NCBI GenBank assembly: GCA_023014485.1
Contig: JAJOZX010000088.1
Coordinates: 1,719,001-1,783,000, forward strand
Length of the DNA: 64,000 bases
Source: Bathynomus jamesi
Lineage: Eukaryota; Arthropoda; Malacostraca; Isopoda; Cirolanidae
Direction: 5' to 3'
Positions 44,879 to 55,294 of the stretch are shown here, one piece after another. Below the pieces are notes generated by a model. The model was not told where the DNA came from. It ran no database searches and was given only the letters and a program-made list of their open reading frames with translations. Each line of letters begins with the position of its first letter. Position 1 is the stretch's first letter. The position numbers and the translations under genes are program-made.

Positions 44879-45619
44879 TTGAAGAAAGTGGTAGTGATTC
44901 CCCACGAGGTGTACGCTTCACTGCAAAGGAATCCAGACACGTATCTAGATCCCCGTAAAAGCAGACTTAAAAGAATGGAAAGCGAATTATTAGCCCTATT
45001 AAACAGTGAAAAAACACCTGATGAGAAAAGAATCTTATACCAAGAAGCTCTGCAGAAATTTCTTCACGAGTACGAAAATTATAAGAGCCCTACAGAGATT
45101 CCTGTGGTTATTAGGCACAGCACGGGGGACGATGGACATGGTGACATAGGATCTGTGCCCGACGATACAGCTGACCAACCAAAAAGATTAGCCACACAAC
45201 ATATCGAACATGTATTAAAAAATACCCTCCCACTTACATTGAGGAGTAAAGGCTTAAGTCTTTATAATCTATTGAATGAGGATCCCGCCATACAATGGAC
45301 CGATACAGGGGAGATCATTGTGGAAGGATCAAAAGTACAGGGATCGAATATCGTAGACATTGTCCATGATCTGGTGAGAAAGTGGGATAGGCCATCACCA
45401 TCAGGATGGAAGCATATTAAAGCAAGACTACAACAAATAAATGTCCCTAAAACGTTGATAGGAAATCTGAACAGGTTAAAAGACTTGGAATATGCAACGC
45501 CTGTGACACAATTGAAGGCGCCGTCACCCCCGGCGGTAACACCATTGAAGAGGAGCAAGAAGAGGTTAAACCAACCCTACCCACGTGCCTCTAAAATACG
45601 CAAATGGCTAACGTATTAA
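44879..45619 (+). CDS. Polinton conserved protein of unknown function
   Basis: Open for 246 codons with no break. The frame begins at TTG, and no ATG exists near the natural N-terminus (KKVVVIPHEVYASL), so the initiator may be mutated. A coiled acidic/basic N-terminal region (about 30-75) is followed by a glycine/aspartate linker and a C-terminal domain with SLYNLL, SNIVDIVHDLVRKW and NVPKTLIGNLNR, which is the recurring pattern in Polinton proteins encoded between ATPase and integrase. The basic end (PLKRSKKRLNQ) looks like a nuclear signal. Role unknown. Confidence 0.7.
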   Translation: MKKVVVIPHEVYASLQRNPDTYLDPRKSRLKRMESELLALLNSEKTPDEKRILYQEALQKFLHEYENYKSPTEIPVVIRHSTGDDGHGDIGSVPDDTADQPKRLATQHIEHVLKNTLPLTLRSKGLSLYNLLNEDPAIQWTDTGEIIVEGSKVQGSNIVDIVHDLVRKWDRPSPSGWKHIKARLQQINVPKTLIGNLNRLKDLEYATPVTQLKAPSPPAVTPLKRSKKRLNQPYPRASKIRKWLTY

Positions 45620-46663
45620 CTAAACTATTATGACATTTCTACCCCATCCTCTTACGGCGGCGTAGATAGACTTTACAGAAGTGTTTACGGAGTAGGAAAA
45701 AAAGATGTTGAAAGATTTTTGAGGGAGCAGGACGCTTATACGCTTCATAAGCCTGTGAGAAAAAGGTTTAAAACAGCCAAGACAACGGCTTCCTCGATTG
45801 ATTCTATTTGGCAAGCAGATTTAACAGACATGCAAAGATATTCTGTGTATAACGATGGTTACCGCTACATTCTATTCATAATAGACGTATTCTCTAGATA
45901 TCTGTGGCTAGTTCCTCTGAAAAATAAATCACCTGAAACAGTTGCTAAAGCCACCAAAACGCTAATGTTAAAAGAAACAGGGTTCCTGGCTATTTTTGTA
46001 CGGATATGGGGAAGGAATTTTAGGCCGTGCTTTTCAGAACAGTTGACAGAGTTTAATATCAGCTATTACCCAACCAATTCTATACATAAGGCTTCTTTAG
46101 CTGAAAGAGTTCAGCGCACCATAAAGGAACGCATGCACCGTTATTTTACACATAAAAACACATACAGATTTCTAGACATTCTGGAATCATTGGCATCATC
46201 CTACAACCGCTCGCACCATCGCACGATTGGGACAACACCTAACGAAGTTTTAGAAAGAGGTACGCTCCCGAGAAGAGATGGATCACCACCACCACCACCA
46301 CCACACTCTGCGCGCTTCAAAATCAATGATTATGTAAGGCTGTCGCGTTCGGGGAATAAATTCGCAAAGGGTTTTGAGCAAGGATGGACACGCGAGATTT
46401 TTAAAGTTAGGGCTGTGAGACCTAAAGGTGAGATAATGATGTATTACATTGAAGATTTGAATGGGGAAGAAATCTCAGGAGGCTTTTACCGCGAGGAATT
46501 GCAGAAAGTTGCGTTTAATTTAGAAAAAAATGTGTTTAAAATTGAGAAAATTTTAGGAAGCAAACGTTCAGGAAGGAAAAAAATGTACCTGGTGAAATGG
46601 CTAGGGTACCCAGAAAGCTTCAACACCTATATAAAAGCTGATGCAATAATGAAGCTTAAATAG
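45620..46663 (+). pseudogene. INT: Retroviral-type integrase with chromodomain
   Basis: The coding frame is open directly after the previous stop at 45619 and runs without ATG through SYGGVDRLYRSV. The first catalytic Asp is in WQADLTDM (about 45809-45832). The second lies in TDMGKEF in a neighbouring frame: two compensating one-base shifts near 45995 and 46020 take the long frame around it. The Glu is in LAERVQRTIKERM. After an SH3-like region (NDYVRLSRSGNKFAKG) comes a chromodomain (FKIEKILGSKRSG ... YLVKWLGYPESFNTY). The histidine-cysteine zinc site is not obvious. It inserts the element, producing the 6-bp duplication. Confidence 0.9.
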
Positions 46664-46671
46664 TATGCAAC

Positions 46672-47528
46672 ATGGCTCCTAACCATTTCTACGTCACACT
46701 CCCGTCCTCCTCGTCCCTGTCTGTACACCCTAACAACACACTAGCCAACTTTGTAACAGAACTCCATGGGCACATTGAATTGGGTCGTGATTCGTATGAG
46801 GTGGGGATATGCGAAATTCAGCTGGACACCGTCTTTTTAAATATTGAACATAAAGAAACCGTTTTTACGATTCTTAGAGACATTGACGAGTGTGAAAAAG
46901 CTGAGGTAGCTATGGATGAAACTATGCGCATCGCTCGGACTAAGATTGCACGGTATTACAGTACAGAAGTAAGACTAGGGCCGGGTCAATATGGTTCGGC
47001 CGAGGATGTTGTGAGAGGCTTAAACGTAAGTTTAAGAAACTCAAACCTTACGAATGATTTAGTATACGAAATCGTAAACAACCCTGCACATACACTAATC
47101 CTAAAATCAAAAACTAACAGACGTATTAAAGACCATAGAAAGTTCCAAATTCTAGCCAATGGCCGCTATAGCGCAGTCTTCCAAAGAGACACATTTCACG
47201 AGACACAGCATGACTTGTCCAGATTAATGTATCAATTGAAGATGGAGAAATTGGCTGAAAGGTCCCCAGACATGTGCTATATTTACAGTAATATAGTGGA
47301 GCACCAGTTTGTTGGGGATACCCAGGCACGCCTGCTGCGCATTGCTCACATCCCCAACCATAGAAGAAGGAGTTTGAGTATTACATATGACAGACCCCAT
47401 TATGTGAATGTCGCAACTAATTTAATAACCAATATCACAATATATATATAAGAACGATGAGGGTGAAAACTTCCCATTCGGAACGGGAGCTTAACAGTGA
47501 AGCTACACTTTCGACGCACTGAGTTATA
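46672..47528 (+). pseudogene. mCP: Minor capsid (penton-like) protein, frameshifted at the C-terminus
   Basis: ATG 46672, eight bases after the integrase stop. The first 259 codons are open (MAPNHFYVTLPSSSSL, CEIQLDTVFLNI, DMCYIYSNIVEHQFVGD), ending in a TA-rich spot at 47451 where slippage breaks the frame. Two one-base shifts later the natural end (KLHFRRTEL) is reached, with its stop overlapping the next ATG at 47526-47531. The single jelly-roll minor capsid protein of Polintons has this N-terminal pattern and the conserved MCYIYSDIVEPQ-like string. Confidence 0.8.
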
Positions 47529-47909
47529 ATGGATAGAAAGCCTTTCACCGTCTATCGAGGGATGCGATACCAGCGCGGTAGTGGACTTGGGTCCATTTTT
47601 TCATCCATACTACGTACGGCTGTTCCTTTGCTGAAGAGGGGTGCCAGATACCTTGGAAGGAAAGCGCTACAATCAGGTATTAACACTGCAGAAGACATAT
47701 TGGCCGGGGCTAAACCTAAAGAGGCTCTAAAAAAACATTTAAAGCGTACACGGGACGAAATCATCAAAGATGCAAAGAGAAAAATGCGTGGTGGCGGGAA
47801 GAAGCGGGCTGCCCGGAAGAAGGGGTCAAGTGGTATTAAACGTAAAAAGCTATCAAAAAAGAAGTGCTGTAAGCGAATGAAACCTATGGTTGACCACTTT
47901 TTTGACTGA
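47529..47909 (+). CDS. Basic small virion-type protein (PX-like)
   Basis: 126 codons, intact. The start ATG overlaps the previous stop (TAATG). An N-terminal glycine-rich amphipathic segment (RGSGLGSIFSSILRTAVPLL) is followed by KRGARYLGRKALQSG and a lysine/arginine-rich C-terminus (KKRAARKKGSSGIKRKK). The first part matches the recurring pattern of Polinton/adintovirus membrane-active or core peptides comparable to adenovirus pVI/pX. DNA binding and membrane activity are inferences. Confidence 0.75.
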   Translation: MDRKPFTVYRGMRYQRGSGLGSIFSSILRTAVPLLKRGARYLGRKALQSGINTAEDILAGAKPKEALKKHLKRTRDEIIKDAKRKMRGGGKKRAARKKGSSGIKRKKLSKKKCCKRMKPMVDHFFD

Positions 47910-47983
47910 TATAAGCTAAGGACATTGATTTCATGAATCATAGTTTGTTTACCACTTGTCGAGAGAGGAGTCACTATTTCGCC

Positions 47984-48253
47984 ATGGCACGCTTCATCCA
48001 CCCATGTAGTTCACAATGCTGTAAATCGGAGCTGTCCCTTTTTGAGCTACCTCCATCCCAAGTTTCTATTAAGCACAGTGACTTTATTACAATTAACCCT
48101 TTAAACACAATTAGTTCCCCGAGTGCACCGATAGAATTCGTGATACCCAGCTCAGGCCCTTACTTTTTTGATCCAAGCTGTGTGCAAATGTACGCTAAGC
48201 TACGTATAGCCCATTATGATGGAACGGTCTGCGATGACAAATATGCTGTATAC
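47984..48253 (+). pseudogene. MCP: Major capsid protein, N-terminal part (split by transposon)
   Basis: ATG 47984 in good Kozak context (GCCATGG). 90 codons before the insertion at 48254. The start of a double jelly-roll capsid protein: ARFIHPCSSQCCKSELSLFE, then SGPYFFDPSCVQMYAKLRI. The remainder is at 51520-52548 in the matching phase (the break falls between codons). Total length about 432 codons, shorter than many Polinton capsid proteins. Confidence 0.85.
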
Positions 48254-51200
48254 TAGGGTGGAGTGAAAATGGCCCCAAAATTTTTTTTTGTGAATTTTAA
48301 CTTACTTGAGGTTTTAAAAGTTGCCAATGGACTAATAGAACAATATGCAAAAAAGTTTATTAAAATCAGACAATCTTTTGATCGACCACCAGACGTTATA
48401 AGTTTACAATAATATACGATTTTACACAAAAATACCTAAAATACGAGTAAACATCAGACTATATATTTTTAGTTATTTTGGCACACTATTATGCTAACGA
48501 TAGAGTCTGAGTTATGCATGCATGGTTAATTCAGAATTGATAGTCACGTTTAGACTCAAGTTTCGGCATAAGCTGCCGAGAAGCGACGCGAGCCCGAATA
48601 AATCCATGGGGGACGTCTCGCCACACACAGCGGCTGAAGCTTCGGTAACTAGGTTCACGCATCTTCCACCGCCTGTGTGTGACAAGGGAAGCGAGGGAAG
48701 AGGACACTTGGTGAAATTTGAGCAGAGATCATGTCGTTCAATTCGTTGTCCGTCATATCCATCGTAACAGGAGGCTCCGTCACGGTCAAAGTCTGCCAAT
48801 CGACCATGTCCTGGTATTCGGTCGCGTCGAGGTTGAGCGGTGGCACTCGAAACCTGCGGATTTTGTTTGCAGACACATGTGATCTTGCCTTCATGATTCT
48901 TCTGAGTCCGAGTTCCCTTATATGTGGTCGCTCATCTGTGATCATGGCTAATAGCACGTTCTCGGGGTGTCCACAGAAGCCGTTTCGCCGATCACCGGGT
49001 CGACGACTTTCTTCAGAGAGGAGCTGAGGTACCGTGTTCTCACCATCATCCCGTGCAGATGTTTGGCTCCATCTTTGCATGATGGCTGCGTCTTGATGGC
49101 GAACCATGTTGGGGCGTAGACCCGGATGATGAATGTGACAAGAGTTTTGATGTTGTTGGATGGTGCATCGAGGCCAACATAGAGGCGGAGGATTCTGTTG
49201 GCAGTTGTCAACCATCGCGAGTGGTTCAATGGTCCGGTTTTCGCAATGCTAGATCACAGGGACAGTGTCCTTCACTGACAGCTTGACACATCTGCCACAG
49301 GTACTGCTGGTCAGTGCTCAGGTCCTTCACGTCAACATGCGGCAGTGGCTGTAATGGAGATATAGGTTCATACGATGTTATATGGAGTTCCATGCATGCT
49401 GTGAGAGATTTCCCTATCGGTCCTGAGAAGCACTTAGGTCCTGTAGTTGCTCCATCTAAATGCTGAAACAGGTGTCGCAGGGGGAGCTCGTTAGCATGTA
49501 ATAAGCACACGAGCCATTGCAGCGGTTTTTGTAGTAATTCCTCAAGCTGCCGAATAACTCCGCCATTATGTCCAGTGTTGACAGCGGTTCCGTCGCATCC
49601 GACGACTTTCACACTGTCGAGATCCACACTTCGCGCAGCCAAGCATTCAAAGATTACTTTGGAAATCGCCTTGCTTGATCCACTTGACGGCGTCACGTGG
49701 CCAAAGTACGATGAACCTGGTTCACAAATAATGCTGACGTGCTCTTCTGTATCTCTGTCCCGGTGGCCATGTCCTGCGGCGTCTCGTACATTTTCATCGT
49801 TCTATCCTTTCGACCGTCGAAGTACATCCAGGCAAGTCTGTCATACTGCTGTCTAGTTTTGTCAGTTCTTGACGAGTTCTACTTCTTTCTCGGCGAATTT
49901 TACTACGATCAATGACTTTGGAGGTGTCATTTGTAGACACAATTCCAATGTCTTGTAGCACGGATGAGGCAATAACGGCTGCTGCTCGATCTGAGACGCC
50001 CGTTCTATCGCACGCTTTAGCCAAACATGGTAATCGTACAGTCATCGTCATTCTTTGACGTTTACTCTCCAGTGTCGATAGATCAGGTTTACAGTGTGAC
50101 TTAGATAGGGTGTATTGTTCGTCGCTGTTGTCGGTGTCGTCGTCCTTGTCTTCCTCGTTGTAGCTTCCAGAATTGCATTGCTGCTTCGATTGTTCTTGGT
50201 GAATGCTGTGTCTTCTCGATTCACAGACTTTCCTGGATATTTTCTTCTGTAGCTTTGTTGTTTCCACCAAATCGATGCCTCCTATAATCATCTTTCTGGC
50301 TCCTCTCTGGTCCTCTAGAAACTTTCTTTCTTTGAGTGGTACTTTGTCCGCTCTTTCGCACTTACAGCTCATGACGAAATCTACACATTTGCATTTGCTA
50401 ATGTCGAAGAGTTTATCTGCGTCTTCTCTGAACTGTTCAAGTTGTTGCTTGTAGTTGTCGTTGTCCTTCCGAGCCTTGTATGGTTTCAAGATTTTCTTGT
50501 ATTTCTCGTTGTACGGTCTGAGCGTTTCAATCACTCGTCCGTGCGTCACGGTCGGAAGAGACGCTTTCTCCCAAACAAGTTCAACATCAACGCAAACTTT
50601 TTTTGATACTTCGGCGAACGGTGGATATTTGTTATTCTTCGTTGTCAGCTGTTGTCTTGTATGGATGTAAGCCTTCATAACATCAGCGTAGGTGGGAAGA
50701 ACATTTGTGGGTATCTCGCGTGGCGCGCCAAAAATCACACATGCCGCCTTCTCCCTCGTAATAATTTCCATTCTGAAAAAAAACACAATTATTATAAATT
50801 GTAAGCAATGTAAGACTATTAAAGAATTTCTGCAAGAAAAAGAAATATCAAATTAATACTGTCACACTCACTTGTCAAACACCTATAAACAGATATCAAT
50901 ATGTAATTAACTTACTTTTAATATCAAGTTTCACGAAAAAATGATGATAACAGCACAAATAACCTTCAATTCTCACTGCCACATGTGCACTGAGCTTGGC
51001 GGAGCAGCCGCGCTTTGCATATTACTCACTCCCCCCCACTCCCAATCTCCCATCCCCTCTGACTCACGGACTGCATATGTTATCGCACCAAATCACTACC
51101 ATCACTGAAACTAGCATTAAATCAATGTATGGTTAACTAAACTCTTTCTTATCTCACTTACTCACATCAGCTCTAATAATTTGGCCACCCTCTGTAATTG

Positions 51201-51511
51201 CCATTAATTTACATTCCACACATGTTGTAATCTTAAATGTCAACCTCAAGTATGCAATAACACAGTCTACAGCAAACTAAGCTGTTAATTATTTGCATAA
51301 AATGGATGAAAGACCAGCATCTTGGATGACTCCTGATGGGCAAAGCGATCGTTAAAACATGAAATATGCCATATATTAAAATCGCTGGTGGTCAATCAAG
51401 CAATGCTTCAATTGTATTATAATTTCACATGCTTGTTTCTAAAGCCCATTGGCAACTTTTCCACACTCAAGTAAATTAAAAATCCAAAAATGATATTTTC
51501 ACTCCACCTTA
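48254..51511 (-). mobile_element. 3.26-kb hAT-like element inserted in the capsid gene
   Basis: TIRs TAGGGTGGAGTGAAAAT (48254-48270) and complement ATTTTCACTCCACCTTA (51495-51511), one mismatch. The 8-bp duplication CTGTATAC is perfect (48246-48253 and 51512-51519). A TAGGG-type start plus 8-bp duplication fit the hAT superfamily. It encodes one unfamiliar protein on the minus strand. The perfect duplication suggests insertion after the Polinton was fixed. Confidence 0.88.
48655..50786 (-). pseudogene. Unfamiliar transposase-like protein of the 3.26-kb element
   Basis: Four frame segments: 50786-49794 (330 codons; basic/acidic N-terminal half with CKCVDFVMSCKCERAD and an acidic serine tract), 49760-49226 (VKVVGCDGTAVNTGHNGG, LQWLVCLLHANELPLRHLF), 49229-48948 (SRWLTTANRILRLY) and 49215-48655 (PENVLLAMITDERPHIRELG, FRVPPLNLDATEYQDMVDW). 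Frameshifts lie near 49800, 49228 and 48990. The CDGT..N block is comparable to the second catalytic region of hAT transposases. I recall such sequences only as uncharacterised proteins in arthropods and cnidarians. Confidence 0.65.
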
Positions 51512-51519
51512 CTGTATAC

Positions 51520-52548
51520 CCTGAAACAAACTTTCTGCACTCCATATTCAACCAGTGTGACGTATATTTAAATCAGACCAACATATCGGCAGGCACGGGG
51601 TACTATCATCTACGAGCCTATCTGGAAAATGTCCTCAACTTTTCCAAAGAAGCGAAGGCTACCTTTTTAAGTGCGGAGGGATATTATCAAACTAAAGATG
51701 AAAATAGTATAAAGGACAAATTTAAAAATTCTAAAAAGAAAATATACGAGTGTTTTGGACGGTTGCACACAGATTTCACTTTCCAGAAGTTGCTTGTGAA
51801 CGGGGTGGATATGAAAATAAAGCTCACCCGCACGAGTCCTGAGATCTGCTTAAATCTGGATGCGGATCAAGAAGAGGGTGCAAAGCCCGTTGTGGTTCAC
51901 ATTATGGACACATACCTCCGCGTACGGCGAGTGAAATTAAGTTCACCAAAACAACTAGAAATTGAGAAAAATTTACTAAACGCTACAGTGAAATATCCTA
52001 TTAACAGAGTGCAAATCAAAGTATATACGGTTCCTGAAGGGTTGGCATCGAAGCAGATAGAAAACATTGCCCTGGGAAATCTTCCTAAAAGGATATTAAT
52101 CGGCATGCAGGACCACGCTTCGGTGAATGGAAAATATAGAAGGAGTGCCTTTAAATTCGAGAATTTCGGACTTAAAAATATAACTCTATACATTAATGGC
52201 ACTGCTTTGGGTGGAACAATGGGTACGGACTATTCATCAGACGCTGTGTTACCTCTTTGTGCCAGAGCCTATAGTAATCTGACCCATATTGCAGGTGATT
52301 GTGATGAGGTTGGTAATGGGGTAACGCAGGAAGAATTCATTGATCAATTTAACCTTTATCCGTTTGACATTACACCTGACTTATCTGCTAGCGTAAATAC
52401 CCATTTAACCCCACAGCAGAGCGGAAACATCTCAGTGCGGCTGGAATTCGCCAACCCTATAGACGCGCCTATTAGTGTACTAGTATATCTCGAATCGCAA
52501 GCCCTAATAGAAGTAGATAGATTTAGGAGCGTTATCACTGACTTTTAA
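51520..52548 (+). pseudogene. MCP: Major capsid protein, C-terminal part
   Basis: 342 codons to the stop at 52548, open throughout. Motifs seen: FLHSIFNQCDVYLNQT, TGYYHLRAYLENVL, RRVKLSSPKQLEIEK, and a final VLVYLESQALIEVDR. These fit the second jelly roll of the Polinton capsid. With the transposon and one TSD copy taken away, the frame is continuous with 47984-48253, so the gene was intact when hit. Its stop touches the protease ATG (TAAAATGG). Confidence 0.88.
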
Positions 52549-52549
52549 A

Positions 52550-53032
52550 ATGGATGCTAATACACTTCAGAAAGTAATGGGGCGAGTCACACGTTCCAAA
52601 TTTATTGGCGTGTTTGCGAAGAATGAAACATTGAGTTTGCCAAGTACGCGAGAATGCGGTAGTCTTATTGTGAACACAGACATCATCGGTAATGAAGGGA
52701 TTCACTGGATCGCTGTCTATTTTAAAAATAGACAGCGCCTGTACTATTTTGATTCACTCGGTACTCAACCCTGGAGTGACCCTATTATTGTAAAATTTCT
52801 CGCTCAGTTACATATTCCCGAAGTTGTATGGAACCCATTTCGCATGCAAGGATATTTTACTAATGTTTGCGGAATGTACTGCGTCTCATTTCTCATGCAT
52901 ATGTCAAATGATAAAGAATTTATAAATTTTTTAAATTTATTTGACCCGTGTCACACTCGCCGAAACGATGAAATGGTATGCAGACAGATAAAAAACCGTT
53001 TTCCAATTGTACGTACTCGTTGTATATTATAA
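52550..53032 (+). CDS. PRO: Adenain-like cysteine protease
   Basis: 160 codons, intact. Maturation protease of the C5/C48-like fold that cleaves virion proteins. The catalytic His lies in IHWIAVYF (about 52702), Asp in YFDSLG (about 52747-52764), Cys is the first in NVCGMYCVSF (about 52868). Length is typical for Polinton proteases (150-200 aa). One base separates it from the capsid stop. It is followed by an A/T-rich 3' region with AATAAA near 53099. Confidence 0.88.
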   Translation: MDANTLQKVMGRVTRSKFIGVFAKNETLSLPSTRECGSLIVNTDIIGNEGIHWIAVYFKNRQRLYYFDSLGTQPWSDPIIVKFLAQLHIPEVVWNPFRMQGYFTNVCGMYCVSFLMHMSNDKEFINFLNLFDPCHTRRNDEMVCRQIKNRFPIVRTRCIL

Positions 53033-53154
53033 TGTTTTTGTTCGTATATTTGTAACGATATACTCTGTAGTTGTTTATTGTACTGATTTCTTTCATTTAA
53101 TAAATTTATGAAAATATTGTGTCTTCTTATCCCAAAAGATCGAAAAACACTTAC

Positions 53155-53271
53155 ATTATTTCGGTGTGACATTGTTGACTGATCAGTATATCATCCGTAT
53201 TCCGAGATTCTTCAAAAGATTGTATAACACGTGTCAAATCCTCATCGGACCTTAAAGGAATAATGTTCGTT
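53155..53271 (-). CDS. Putative early exon E3 (117 nt)
   Basis: A minus-strand block between an acceptor-like TGTTTTAAAAG and donor GTAAGT (53154-53149). It is 117 nt, a multiple of three, with both boundaries in phase 2. It encodes IIPLRSDEDLTRVIQ, SFEESRNTDDILIS and QQCHTE. The gene product is unknown. It is a diverged partial copy of exon E2. Confidence 0.5.
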
Positions 53272-53487
53272 CTTTTAAAACATATACAGAGTATACAGAC
53301 AGATCCCCATTATGTGAAGATATCTTTGGTTCGAGGAATAACATTGAATGCCATAAAAAAATTTCGATTTTAGCATAATGGGGATAACCAAATAACATTG
53401 ATTGACATAAAAATTTTTAGCGAGTATCTATTTGATGAGATACTACAACTCTCCATATATATATAAAAACGAATTATAGACACTTAC

Positions 53488-53775
53488 ATTTCTATGGTAG
53501 TCTCTTGCGTCGGGTTGTAAGGAGCGTCACTGCAAATATCTTCAATGGTTTGCGTTGGAAATAATTCGCCACGGTCAATCGCATTGAAAAGACTAATTGC
53601 GGTTAATGCTGCAGTATCACTTTCTTCATACAATTCCGGGGAGACGTACAGGTCCATGGTGGAGGATGTGTGACATTGCTGACTGTTCAGTATATCACCC
53701 GTATTCCGAGATTCTTCAAAAGATTGTATAACACGTGTCAAATCCTCATCGGACCTTAAAGGAATAATGTTCATT
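53488..53775 (-). CDS. Putative early exon E2 (288 nt)
   Basis: Minus strand, 288 nt, phase 2 at both ends: acceptor-like TTTTAAAAG before 53775, donor GTAAGT at 53487-53482. It encodes a 96-residue acidic sequence that combines the E3-type part (IIPLRSDEDLTRV) and the E1-type part (MDLYVSPELYEESDTAALTA), ending NPTQETTIE. An ATG exists at 53774, so it could also be read alone. No domain was recognised; it is serine/acidic-rich as in transcriptional or scaffold proteins. Confidence 0.55.
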
Positions 53776-53993
53776 CTTTTAAAACATATACAGAGTATAC
53801 AGACAGATCCCCATTATGTGAAGATATCTTTGGTTCGAGGAATAACGTTGATTGCCATAAAAAATTTCGATTTTAGCATAAGAGGTAAAACAAAATAACA
53901 TTGATTGACATAAAAAAATTTTGGATAGTATCTATTTGATGAGATACTACAACTCTCCATATATATATATAAAATCGAATTATAGACACTTAC

Positions 53994-54163
53994 ATTTCTA
54001 TGGTAGTCCCTTGCGTCGGATTGTAAGGAGCGTCACTGCAAATATCTTCTACGGTTTGCGTTGAAAATAACTCATCACGGTCAATCGCGTTAAAAAGATT
54101 AATTGCGGTTAATGCTGCAGCGTCACTTTCTTCATACAAGTCTGGGGAGACGTACAGGTCCAT
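53994..54163 (-). CDS. Putative early first coding exon E1 with start codon
   Basis: The ATG at 54163 sits in a strong Kozak context (CCACCATGG). 170 nt run to the donor GTAAGT at 53993-53988 in phase 2. It encodes MDLYVSPDLYEESDAAALTA and ends NPTQGTTIE. If not spliced, the frame stops in the donor itself (ATGTAAG), giving a 57-codon product. It lies 68 bp below a TATA box, so it is probably the leader of the minus-strand early transcript. Confidence 0.6.
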
Positions 54164-54204
54164 GGTGGAGGGAATGATTATTCACTGACGCGAAAATAGC
54201 TACT

Positions 54205-54345
54205 GTTACTCCCAACTACAAAATATCCCCTTTTATATGCGCAATCGCCAAGCTCCGCCCCAAAAGGCCAGATGTTCGTCGTGATTGGCTGCCGATGTAG
54301 CTGGGTGGAGCTATGACGTGTACCAATCCGCTATAACGGGGCCGG
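54205..54345 (-). promoter_or_regulatory. Polinton early promoter (minus strand)
   Basis: The minus-strand TATA box GCGCATATAAAAGGGG (TATAAAA at 54237-54231), GC box GGGGCGGAG (54261-54253), an inverted pair of CCAAT boxes (54283-54288 and 54323-54327) and a CRE-like TGACGTG (54315-54321). The spacing is that of a pol II promoter with a start near 54205, about 40 bp upstream of the E1 ATG. Confidence 0.65.
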
Positions 54346-54419
54346 ACGAGTAACATATATATAAAATCGTGTTTCTTGAATTATAGGCACTTACATTTCT
54401 ATGGTAGTCCCTTATATTA

Positions 54420-54714
54420 TATTTTTATTTTTACTTACAAGTATTGTTTTCACAAATTCTTGTGTTAGCATAATTGTTAACTTATTTTATAATAAAGAAA
54501 TATAGCCTAATTATATTTTTAAAACAGCATTCGGTTTCCACATTAAACTGTGCTCGAAAACCATAGTTCGCAAAAACAAAAAGTATTAAAAAACATTAAA
54601 AGTTAAAAATCTTTATTCATACGTTATTAAAAGTTAAAAATGTTTATTAATAAAACAGGATAGAAGCATATGAAAGTCAAGGTAAACTATAGTTGCAAAT
54701 TATAGTTAGGTTAT
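54420..54714. other. Unassigned AT-rich Polinton sequence
   Basis: No ORF or repeat recognised between the early region and the 227-bp satellite. Confidence 0.6.
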
Positions 54715-55290
54715 ACGATGTTTTTCGGGTATACTACTGCCTCGGGTCAAATGATCCTGTTATTTTAAATCCGGTTCAATAATCCTGTTATGTTGAAATT
54801 TGGAAGAGTAAGCAACGACTCCCATCGACGAGATGTATTTCTGAATCCATGTTAAACTGGGGGTCTAAGGTAGGTTGAAAAGCTTACCAATTCGGCGAGA
54901 AAGAGTTGATTATTATTGCTCCATAGAAAAAATCGTGCATTACGGTGTTTTTCGGGCATACTACTTCCTCGGGTCAAATGATCCTGTTATTTTAAATCCG
55001 GTTCAATAATCCTGTTATGTTGAAATGTGGAAGAGTAAGCAACGAACCCCATCGACGAGATGTATTTCTGAATCCATGTTAAACTGGAGGTCTAAGGTAG
55101 GTTGAAAAGCTTACCAATTCGGCGAGAAAGAGTTGATTATTATTGCTCCATAGAAAAAATCATGCATTACGATGTTTTTCGGGCATACTACTGCCTCGGG
55201 TCAAATGATCCTGTTATTTTAAATCCGGTTCAATAATCCTGTTATATTGAAATGTGGAAGAGTAAGCAACGACTCCCTGACGAGACGTAT
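54715..55290 (+). repeat. 227-bp tandem repeat built on a SINE core
   Basis: Units begin ACGATGTTTTTCGGG at 54715, 54942 and 55169: two full and one partial. Each holds the SINE type D core (GAATCCATGTTAAACTGG, GGTCTAAGGTAGGTTGAAAA) seen at 20,884. Unit identity is high, so the array is recent. Confidence 0.9.
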
Positions 55291-55294
55291 TTCG

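Larger units (their letters stand above)
53165..54400 (-). repeat. ~505-bp tandem duplication carrying the early exons
   Basis: 53165-53375 matches 53669-53880 (offset about 504), and 53489-53660 matches 53995-54170 (offset about 506). A third, short copy of the donor region is at about 54380-54410. Intron pieces (ATGTGAAGATATCTTTGG and others) are duplicated too. Confidence 0.85.
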
